From a virus: a DNA stretch of 27,461 bases. Every line of letters starts with the position of its first letter. Within the stretch, counting starts at the first letter, position 1. The stretch covers positions 1 to 27,461 of IMG/VR virus record IMGVR_UViG_3300044491_002403; one strand, written 5' to 3'. The notes under the pieces are model-generated. The model saw nothing but the letters and a program-made list of their open reading frames with translations. It made no database searches and was not told the DNA's origin. Positions 1 through 7,360 of the stretch are shown here, piece after piece. The position numbers were made by a program, and so were the translations under genes.

Positions 1-2
1 GT

Positions 3-3000
3 ATTAAAAAAGATGTTGATTTTGATACAAGAGCATATAGATTTGATATAAATGGTGGTATAGCACTTGAAAATGTTTCTGGTTTTTCATTAAATGTAAC
101 ACCTCAACAAGCTCTTACAAGTTTTGGTATAGATTATAATTCAGATGTTATAAACCCAGATCAAAGTATTTATAAATATAAAGAAGATGGAATTACATTA
201 GGTGGAGAAGGTCCTCACATTAGTTATGAGTTTACTCAAAGAAGATATAATGTAGATGCAAGATATAATCAACAAAGATTTAGTACAATGTTTCCTGTTG
301 GACCTGCAGGGGGATATGCTCTTCCGTATAGACTCCCTTATAGTAATTCAGGCGGTACTACAGATAATTTAGGAGAAAATAATATTTATAATACAGGAAA
401 CCTTTGGTCAGATTTTAAATCTCCTTTTTTAAGTCATTATCAAAAAGGTTACAGAAGAGAAGAGACTTATAGATTTGCTTTTGTGCCATATAAAAACGGT
501 TCAGAAATTTACGCAAAATGGATTGCTGATATTAAAATGCCTTCTATTTGGGAAGAGTGGGATAGATATTTACAAGAAGATAGGAATCTTCCAGGAGGAA
601 CACCAAATTTTGGTGTTGAGGATGCTATTAATAATAATAGAATATTTCCTTTAACAGCTATTCCTCCAGATGGAGGAACTGCAATATGTATTAGTTTAGG
701 TGTTGAATTTACTGTTAATATTCCACCTGAGATAGCAGAACAAATTGACGGTTTTCGTATAAAACGTGTAAAATTAGAACCTTTAGATAGGACAGTAGTT
801 GCTCAAGGAATACTTCATTTAACTCATTATAATATACATAAAAATAAATACTATTTACAAGGTCGATCTCAAGAGCAAAAATTTCCATTCACTGAATATA
901 CTTTAAACGGAAGACGAAGTTCGATTACAAATAGTACTAGTTACACAGGACCTCTTCCTTCTCCAGGATATGTAGTAACTCCAGAATCTTCTGATTGGAT
1001 TGTAGATGGAAGTCGTATATATAGCCACCCTTTAATGAGTTTTCATTCACCAGACCTTTTGTTTGGTACTCCTATAAATTTTCTTGCTGGGGATAAGTTA
1101 AAAGTTGTACAAGGTTTAGGTATGTCAGCATCTACTTTAGATTCTCAAGTAACTCAAAATAACAGACCTGCAGAGAAAACTGTTTACCATAAAATATACA
1201 ACGGTTCTCCTTGTTTTGGGTCAAGAGGTCAAACGCATGAAATTATTAATGCTCAAAGCATTTCAAGAGACGGTGAATATTTAATTTCTAATTATGAATT
1301 TGTAAATCAAACTCCTTATATTGTTAATTTTGATGGTGCTACATCTATAGGTGCTCCAACAACTATGATTGCTCTTGATGGTAATTCAGGTATTAGATTT
1401 AGCAATAGTTGTGAAGCACCTAATGTTAACAGAACTAATATTAGTTTTGCGGTACGAGGATATTTGCCAGATTACAATTATGCTGTAGTTAATTATGATG
1501 AATATGGTGATTTTGTAAGCGAAAGATTTTATACAGGTGTTGAAACAAGTATGCGACCTGATAAATTTCATGCAAATTATATTAGAAAAAATTTAGGTCA
1601 ATATGGTGGTCCTGATTTTTCAAATAGACAACAAAATATTTATATTAATACTGGTACTGATGTAGTATTGAAAGAAAATCAATCATCATATACAATTAAA
1701 GTATACGGAGGAGATACTTATGTTAATATTTTTGATAGTTTAAAAGTTAGTAAAAATTATAATGAGGGTGCTCTTGGGATGGTTCCTGCAGGCTCATTAG
1801 TTGATGATGATAGTTTAACTTTTAGTACTGAGAAAGCAGAATACGGAAAAGAAAGAGTGGCTGTAGGTTTATGGTATCCTTGTGAAACATTTGTAAATAC
1901 TGACATGAGGCATGGTTATCATTTAAATGGAGGAACAGAGAATCAAAATCCATCTGGTTATATGGCACCCAGCGAGCAAGAAATACCAAATGCAGAATTA
2001 TTTCCTTTAGATTATGGAGAAGACTTTAAGTATAATTATGTTTTTTCTGAAGTTATGGATACACAAAGGTCTTTTCCGTTACCTGTAGGACAACCTGACA
2101 TAACTAAACATCCCGTAAGAATATGGGCATCAAACTCAAAAACTTATGGTGAAATTATTGATAGTTGGCGATATTGGGACTATGAAAAATACATAGATAT
2201 AGAAGGTGATTTAGGAGAAATACGTCAACTTATAACACATGGCGATCAATTAAATGCATGGCAAGAAAACGGTTTTGGTATAGCATCAGTAAATGAAAGA
2301 GCTGTTACTACTGACCAATCGGGTTCAGGTATTATACTTGGTAAATCAGGGGTACTTCCAAGATTTGATTATATATCAGAAATTATAGGTAGCTGGCATC
2401 AATTTAGTTTTGCTGTGTCACCAATAGGTATAATATTCTTTGATAAAAAAGATGCAGGTCTTTATATATTTGGTAAGCAAGGGTTGCGTGATATTTCGGC
2501 AGGTAAAATTAACTCTTGGTTGCATAAAAACACAAGAGGGTTAATACTTCAAAACGATGCCCCTACAAATCAAGCTTTTCAAGCGGGAATATCTTCTACA
2601 TATGATTATGTAAATAAAGAGTTTCTTATTACATTTTTTGATAGAAACCCTTATAATGAATCAGGCACACCATTTCTTTTTACAATCCCGTTTACTCTTG
2701 CGTATAGTGATGTATCTGATGTGTTTACATCATTTAGGTCGTTTGCTCCTAATATGTATATTAATGATAATAAAAATATCTTTACTCCTAAACCTTTTAG
2801 CATACCTTCAGAGGTATATGTACATGAGCAAGGAGAATACGGTGTCTTTTATGATAAAGACCCATCAACATCATCTATTACAACAGTAGTAAATAAAGAA
2901 CCATTTATCACTAAGATATTTGATAACATCAGATGGTTAACCGAAGTATTTTTACCTGACGGTACAGAGGTGTCAGACGAAACATTCTCATCAATAGAGA

Positions 3001-3206
3001 CATTCAATACATACCAAACAACAGGTGTAAAGACTGTATTCAGAAGGTTGATGCGAGAATGGAAGCATGCTATCCAGTATCAGTTTGGTACGAAGAATCG
3101 AATTAGAAGTCACTACGTTAGAGAAAAGTTTGAGTTCTTAAATAACAATGATAAAGAATTTAGATTACATTATTTAATGAATCTTTTTAGGAAGATTATG
3201 AAATAA
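3..3206 (+). CDS. Large beta-rich tail protein, muzzle/nozzle-like (5' end outside window)
   Basis: The reading frame is open from the first full codon at base 3, so the ATG at 288 is internal and the gene begins upstream; 1067 residues are visible before the TAA. The product is rich in aromatic, Asn and Gly residues and in short beta strands, with blade-like stretches such as the one at visible residues 792-833 (SPIGIIFFDKKDAGLYIFGK), which suggest a beta-propeller. The last 80 residues turn helical and basic and contain a W-x-n-RIRSHY segment near residue 1037. From memory, this architecture fits the crAss-like muzzle/tail-stabilisation proteins, functional counterparts of P22 gp10 and T7 gp12 at the tail tip. 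Position just upstream of the hydrolase, cargo and polymerase genes fits that role. The family call is inference from pattern, with no database match; a receptor-binding or other tail-hub protein is the alternative. Confidence 0.55.
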   Translation: MKKDVDFDTRAYRFDINGGIALENVSGFSLNVTPQQALTSFGIDYNSDVINPDQSIYKYKEDGITLGGEGPHISYEFTQRRYNVDARYNQQRFSTMFPVGPAGGYALPYRLPYSNSGGTTDNLGENNIYNTGNLWSDFKSPFLSHYQKGYRREETYRFAFVPYKNGSEIYAKWIADIKMPSIWEEWDRYLQEDRNLPGGTPNFGVEDAINNNRIFPLTAIPPDGGTAICISLGVEFTVNIPPEIAEQIDGFRIKRVKLEPLDRTVVAQGILHLTHYNIHKNKYYLQGRSQEQKFPFTEYTLNGRRSSITNSTSYTGPLPSPGYVVTPESSDWIVDGSRIYSHPLMSFHSPDLLFGTPINFLAGDKLKVVQGLGMSASTLDSQVTQNNRPAEKTVYHKIYNGSPCFGSRGQTHEIINAQSISRDGEYLISNYEFVNQTPYIVNFDGATSIGAPTTMIALDGNSGIRFSNSCEAPNVNRTNISFAVRGYLPDYNYAVVNYDEYGDFVSERFYTGVETSMRPDKFHANYIRKNLGQYGGPDFSNRQQNIYINTGTDVVLKENQSSYTIKVYGGDTYVNIFDSLKVSKNYNEGALGMVPAGSLVDDDSLTFSTEKAEYGKERVAVGLWYPCETFVNTDMRHGYHLNGGTENQNPSGYMAPSEQEIPNAELFPLDYGEDFKYNYVFSEVMDTQRSFPLPVGQPDITKHPVRIWASNSKTYGEIIDSWRYWDYEKYIDIEGDLGEIRQLITHGDQLNAWQENGFGIASVNERAVTTDQSGSGIILGKSGVLPRFDYISEIIGSWHQFSFAVSPIGIIFFDKKDAGLYIFGKQGLRDISAGKINSWLHKNTRGLILQNDAPTNQAFQAGISSTYDYVNKEFLITFFDRNPYNESGTPFLFTIPFTLAYSDVSDVFTSFRSFAPNMYINDNKNIFTPKPFSIPSEVYVHEQGEYGVFYDKDPSTSSITTVVNKEPFITKIFDNIRWLTEVFLPDGTEVSDETFSSIETFNTYQTTGVKTVFRRLMREWKHAIQYQFGTKNRIRSHYVREKFEFLNNNDKEFRLHYLMNLFRKIMK

Positions 3207-3222
3207 TATTATAAAAATGTAC

Positions 3223-3253
3223 TTGACAAATGAACTGCAATAAATTATATTTG
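3223..3253 (+). promoter_or_regulatory. Bacteroidota-type promoter for the downstream virion gene run
   Basis: The 51-base gap after the tail gene contains TTG at 3223-3225 (within TTGACA) and TATATTTG at 3246-3253, separated by 20 bases. This matches the Bacteroidota housekeeping consensus TTG-N17-23-TAnnTTTG. The expected transcription start lies at or within a few bases of the ATG at 3258, which would give a leaderless or nearly leaderless message. A 6-base inverted repeat (ACAAAT at 3226-3231, ATTTGT at 3249-3254) brackets the spacer and may be chance. It is the only gap over 12 bases before the terminator, so it is the natural promoter for everything from 3258 to 27136. Recognition by the host sigma factor rather than a phage polymerase is inferred from the motif. 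Confidence 0.6.
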
Positions 3254-3257
3254 TAAA

Positions 3258-5399
3258 ATGGACTTAAAAGCCTTTAAAGGACTACCCCATGAATTTGGTG
3301 GAATTGATTACACCGAAGGTTCCGAAGTAGAAGGAGGAGAATTTGCTGTAAATATTGGTAAAAGCGGCAATGAGTACATCTTCGACAAGAACTCTTCCGA
3401 AGGAGAGAAACTCTCAAAAGAATTTAAAAGACTTGATGCAAACGGTCGTCTTTCTGAAGATGACCCTCTTGCTTTAGAAGCCTTTGATCAGATTGCAAGA
3501 GAAGAAGCTCTCAAACACGCACAACGTTCTGTAAACGAAAAAGGTATTGACCCTTTCCGTAATATGTATGACGAAGGAGGTCAGGCTGCTAACGGTGGTG
3601 TTAAGTATGCCGCAGGTGGTGCTAAAGATATGTATTTCTTTGGTGGTATGATGGGAGGAATGGGAAGTATGATGGGAGGAATGTCAGGTGGTTCTGGAGG
3701 TTCTGGAGGAATAGGAAGTTTTCTTGGTGCATTCTCAGGTGGGGGTGGTGATAATCTTACAGGGGCAATGGGAACAGATCCTTATATGATGGACCCTTTA
3801 CAAATGCAAAATCAACCAAGTCGTAGTGAAATGTCAGGAGGTTATGAGCTGGTTACAGATGGTCCAACATCTTACATAAATAATCTTACTGGTACAGGTA
3901 GAAATGATGCAATTAATTTAAACCCGCAAGATAATTTATCTTATAATACTCCTCAAATGCCATCTGCTCCAGCACCTCAACAACGTTTGGCAACAGACCC
4001 TATGACATCCATGCCTACTATGGATTCTTATCAATTACCTACACAACAAACTCCTCAAATGCCAACTGTTGCTACAGATGATACAGCAAGAACAGATCAT
4101 TTATTAGCTCAAAGTAACCTAAAGCAAGAACAAGCAGCTAACGCTCCTCAAGAAACTAAAGAAGGAAGCGGTATGATATCAGGAATAGGTAGAGGATTAG
4201 AAGGATTAATTAAATCTACAAATAACGCAGGTGCTGTAGAGCAACAAGCTTCTTATAGATCTTCTCCTGATGATTTAACACTTTCTAAAGGTACTAAATA
4301 TGTACAACCAAATCAAGCAGATTATGCAGGTTCTGCAATAGGAGGTTTTGCATCAGGTTTTGAAACAGGAAATCAAATGGGAGGTCCTGTTGCAGGTGCT
4401 GTAATGGGAGTTATTCAAGGAATAGCAGAGCCTCTTATGGAAAAAAGTAGAGCAAAAAAGCAACAAGACGCTGCTGATAAAGAGTTTAAAAACAATCTTG
4501 CTTTTTCAAGAATTGACGAGCTTAAAACACAACAACAAAATAATATTGCTCAAGATATTAATTCTGGAAAAGGTGCAACAGATTATCACCCTGGTTTATT
4601 TTCTAAACAAGGAGGTGCTCTTCCAAAAGAAAAAGGTGTCTATGGTTATTATGCAAACGGTGGAGGTAAGAAAAAAGAAGAGTCGTATGATGGCATGAAA
4701 GACCCTGCACAGTGGGATATCATGCAAAACTATATCGCAAGTAATGACACAAGGGATAGAATGTCTCAAGCTGCTGTAGGTAGCGGAGATGAAATGTATG
4801 CTCCTTATAGAGTAGACAATACTTGTGTAGCAGGAGTAAACTGTTTTGAAGATCTTGCTGGAATACCAAGTTCTGAAGGTATGCCTGATGATGTTTATAA
4901 TAACAGATTATTAAATGAGTTTTTTAAATCAAAAGAAGGTAAAAAGCTTTTTAGAAAAGCTAAAAACGAAAAGCCAGGTGATTACGTGCAGTTTGAAAAA
5001 AGAATAAGAACGATTGAGCAGGAATTACCAAATGGTGAAATAGTTAATATACCAACAGGGCAATTTAATTATCCTTTTCATTTAGGTATGGTTACAGGTG
5101 ATGATAGATATTTAGGTGATGGAAGTCGTAATAACCCATTATATTATAGTAATATTAATAAAGAACCTTCTGTTCAAATTCCTAATTTAGCAGGGCTTGA
5201 TTTAGAATTTAATAATATAAATCCTAATTTCTATAGAATGCGTGATAAGAAAAACAGGCAAAAAGTAATAGATGCTGCCCTTCAAGCTAAACAACAAGGT
5301 AAAGATGTAATACGTCCTACTTTAGGTCAAGAAGCTACTGGCTATCTTCCTCTTCAACAATATAGAAAAAACTCACAATATCCTATAGCAGGACTTTAA
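3258..5399 (+). CDS. Gly-rich virion protein with C-terminal NlpC/CHAP-like cysteine hydrolase domain (putative)
   Basis: 713 residues. An N-terminal segment (residues 1-110) carries an EVEGGEFAVNIG motif of a kind I associate with other crAss-like virion proteins. A Gly/Met-rich stretch follows (about 117-170), then a Pro/Gln-rich linker (about 175-300) and a Gly/Ala-rich region (about 350-400). The C-terminal part looks like a papain-fold hydrolase: C523 in TCVAGVNCF at the start of a helix, PGDYVQF around D575, and H608 in YPFHLGMVTGDD. This is the Cys, strand, His order of NlpC/P60 and CHAP peptidoglycan hydrolases. A catalytic C523/H608 pair is inferred, and a second cysteine (C529) lies close by. 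The start follows the promoter directly and the next in-frame ATG is about 100 codons on, so 3258 is favoured. The next gene, 11 bases downstream, encodes a second wall hydrolase. The hydrolase call is tentative. Confidence 0.5.
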   Translation: MDLKAFKGLPHEFGGIDYTEGSEVEGGEFAVNIGKSGNEYIFDKNSSEGEKLSKEFKRLDANGRLSEDDPLALEAFDQIAREEALKHAQRSVNEKGIDPFRNMYDEGGQAANGGVKYAAGGAKDMYFFGGMMGGMGSMMGGMSGGSGGSGGIGSFLGAFSGGGGDNLTGAMGTDPYMMDPLQMQNQPSRSEMSGGYELVTDGPTSYINNLTGTGRNDAINLNPQDNLSYNTPQMPSAPAPQQRLATDPMTSMPTMDSYQLPTQQTPQMPTVATDDTARTDHLLAQSNLKQEQAANAPQETKEGSGMISGIGRGLEGLIKSTNNAGAVEQQASYRSSPDDLTLSKGTKYVQPNQADYAGSAIGGFASGFETGNQMGGPVAGAVMGVIQGIAEPLMEKSRAKKQQDAADKEFKNNLAFSRIDELKTQQQNNIAQDINSGKGATDYHPGLFSKQGGALPKEKGVYGYYANGGGKKKEESYDGMKDPAQWDIMQNYIASNDTRDRMSQAAVGSGDEMYAPYRVDNTCVAGVNCFEDLAGIPSSEGMPDDVYNNRLLNEFFKSKEGKKLFRKAKNEKPGDYVQFEKRIRTIEQELPNGEIVNIPTGQFNYPFHLGMVTGDDRYLGDGSRNNPLYYSNINKEPSVQIPNLAGLDLEFNNINPNFYRMRDKKNRQKVIDAALQAKQQGKDVIRPTLGQEATGYLPLQQYRKNSQYPIAGL
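3648..3683 (+). repeat. Direct repeat of 15 bases, period 21, in the Gly/Met-rich stretch
   Basis: ATGATGGGAGGAATG occurs at 3648-3662 and again at 3669-3683, in frame and encoding MMGGM twice. It is followed by a short TCTGGAGG-type repeat encoding GSGGSGG. This looks like recent slippage expansion of a flexible linker, not a regulatory element. Confidence 0.8.
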
Positions 5400-5410
5400 A
5401 ATACAATACA

Positions 5411-7357
5411 ATGGCGACACCAAAACAAAAAAAAGAATTTTATGAACTATACGGTCCTATTGTTGAAGAACAAACTAAGGGAACAGGTCTATATCCACAA
5501 GTAATATTAGCACAATTAGCTTTAGAGTCAGCTTACGGAACAGCCAAGTCTGCTAAAGGTAACTTAGGTGGAAGAAAATTACCACAGTCAAGAATATCTA
5601 GTTTAGAGAAAGGCGTTGATTATGAGATTAAAAAAACAAGCGAGAACTTTTCTACAAAAGAACAGGCTGATGCTTTTGCTAAACAACAAAAAGATTTAGG
5701 GTATAAAGTATACGGAAATCCACAAAAAAAAGGTAACGAGTTTGTTATACGGCTTGACCAGCCTTTTGAAATATCTGGAGATGGAAGTGCAGAAAGTAAT
5801 GTACAAACTCAAATAGATTTTTTCCTTAAAAATCCAAGATACGAAAAAAATGGTGTGTTTAATGCTACTAGTCCAAAAGAGCAAGCTGAATTACTAAAAA
5901 AAGCAGGATACGCTACGGATGCTAACTATGCAACTAAAATTGAAAGTATTTACAATCAAAAAGATTTTTTCCCGTATACAACAGAACAAGGAATTGATCG
6001 GACACTTGACCGTACAGCAGAAGCGTTAGGACTTCCTACATCAGAAGACCTTCAAAGTCAATTATATAGCTATAATGCTATAAAAGAATATGAAGACCTT
6101 GCTGCTTCAGATCCTAATATTGTAGTTCCTTTACCGAACGGTGATTATGATCCTAATAAATCAATATCTGAACAATACTTAGGATTTAATCCAGAACTTT
6201 CTGAATACTTTCAAGGAGCAGATAATATACCGTCAGTTCCTATTAATACACAGCCCGCATCAACAGAATCTTCCGAAGACTTACAGACAAAGGTACAAGC
6301 ATATAATGACTTAAAATCCTATGATGATGCTGTAGCTGCGGGTCAAGCAGATTTTGCATTAGCAAATCCTAATTATGATCCTGATAGACCGCAAGCAGAA
6401 CAGTATTTAAATGCTAATCCTGATATTAGGTCTGCTATAGAAGGAGCTTCTGACCCATCAATTCCTTCTTCAGAAGGTGATGTAACAAGTGATCCTACGT
6501 CTACAGGTACAGGAAATACAGGTAGAGCATCAGGTTACGAAGGCATGTCTGCTGAAGAGCTTCAAGGAATGTATCAAAGTTTATTAGATGCTGATGCTGC
6601 TGCAGCCGCAGGAGATGGAGTATACCCTCTTATAAATCAAGATTTTGAACCTGGACCTCAAGCACCTCAATTTCTTGAAAGACGTATGCAAGGAGTTGGC
6701 TCTGCAAATTTTTCAGATGCTAACTTTGTAGGACCGCCTGAAGCACCTGATGAACCAATAAATCCCGAAGAACCTGAAGACCCTGTAAAGCGTAACATGT
6801 TGTCTAAACTAAAAGGTCAGGACTATATGGGAATGCTTTCAGATATAGGTGGTTATGCTGCACGTATGGCTCCTTTAGGTAGAGCATTGAGAGATTCAAG
6901 TTCTTATGATGAAGAAAGATACCCAAGATTTTCTCCTGTACTTCCTACTGCTTATGTGCCTAAACAAGATGTAAAAACTGCGTTTACTACAGCCCAAAAT
7001 ACTGCATTACAACAAGGTAAACTTGACTTAGGTGCGTTATCTGCACTAGCCACTCAACAAGCTAGAGAGACTGCACGTGTAGAAGAGAATGTAGCCAATG
7101 AAAGAGTAGGGTTGATTAATCAAGCACAACAGGTAAACAACCAACTTACAATGCAGGAGATGGCAGATACTGCAGCTAATAAAGGTGCTGCGGATACAAT
7201 GAAATATCAAACACTTGCTGCAATGAGTCAAATGGGTCAAGGTAGTCTCAGAGAAGCTAATATGAGACGTAACGATGCGAATGTTAAAAACATGTTTGAG
7301 AATGTGTTTGGTGATGAATTTGGTAGCGACCTTAAAGATAAATACAGTAACGCTTAA
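5411..7357 (+). CDS. Virion-associated peptidoglycan hydrolase, N-terminal glucosaminidase (GH73-like) with tandem repeats
   Basis: 648 residues. Residues 1-185 match the GH73/FlgJ-type N-acetylglucosaminidase pattern: a helix with ILAQLALESAYGT (E39 is the expected catalytic acid), NLGG at 51-54, FFLKNPRY, and the C-terminal signature GYATDANYATKI at 166-177. The domain would cleave the glycan strands of peptidoglycan, presumably to let the tail cross the cell wall. Between NLGG and FFLKNPRY there are about 50 extra residues with a SPOR-like look. Residues 211-440 hold three diverged tandem repeats (starting at about 211, 287 and 380) joined by Ser/Thr/Pro linkers. The last 170 residues are Ala/Gln-rich and helical, probably for virion assembly. 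It begins 11 bases after the previous stop and ends 3 bases before the next start. The glucosaminidase call is fairly firm; delivery with the virion is inferred from the neighbours. Confidence 0.75.
   Translation: MATPKQKKEFYELYGPIVEEQTKGTGLYPQVILAQLALESAYGTAKSAKGNLGGRKLPQSRISSLEKGVDYEIKKTSENFSTKEQADAFAKQQKDLGYKVYGNPQKKGNEFVIRLDQPFEISGDGSAESNVQTQIDFFLKNPRYEKNGVFNATSPKEQAELLKKAGYATDANYATKIESIYNQKDFFPYTTEQGIDRTLDRTAEALGLPTSEDLQSQLYSYNAIKEYEDLAASDPNIVVPLPNGDYDPNKSISEQYLGFNPELSEYFQGADNIPSVPINTQPASTESSEDLQTKVQAYNDLKSYDDAVAAGQADFALANPNYDPDRPQAEQYLNANPDIRSAIEGASDPSIPSSEGDVTSDPTSTGTGNTGRASGYEGMSAEELQGMYQSLLDADAAAAAGDGVYPLINQDFEPGPQAPQFLERRMQGVGSANFSDANFVGPPEAPDEPINPEEPEDPVKRNMLSKLKGQDYMGMLSDIGGYAARMAPLGRALRDSSSYDEERYPRFSPVLPTAYVPKQDVKTAFTTAQNTALQQGKLDLGALSALATQQARETARVEENVANERVGLINQAQQVNNQLTMQEMADTAANKGAADTMKYQTLAAMSQMGQGSLREANMRRNDANVKNMFENVFGDEFGSDLKDKYSNA
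6041..6730 (+). repeat. Three tandem protein repeats of about 60 residues
   Basis: Units start at SEDLQSQLYSYN (6041), SEDLQTKVQAYN (6272) and SAEELQGMYQSL (6548). Each runs helix, an Asp/Ala-rich turn, a PN-x-DYDP or related motif (DYDP, NYDP, DFEP), then a closing QYL or QFL segment. Units are separated by Ser/Thr/Gly/Pro linkers. The third is the most diverged. They are repeats at protein level; the DNA has drifted. I do not recognise the family; a spacer or binding role is possible. Confidence 0.7.
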
Positions 7358-7360
7358 GTT

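Noticed and set aside
3226-3254. ACAAAT/ATTTGT inverted repeat as an operator or terminator
   Set aside because: Only 6 AT-rich pairs with a 17-base spacer and no T-run; expected by chance here and partly made of the promoter itself.
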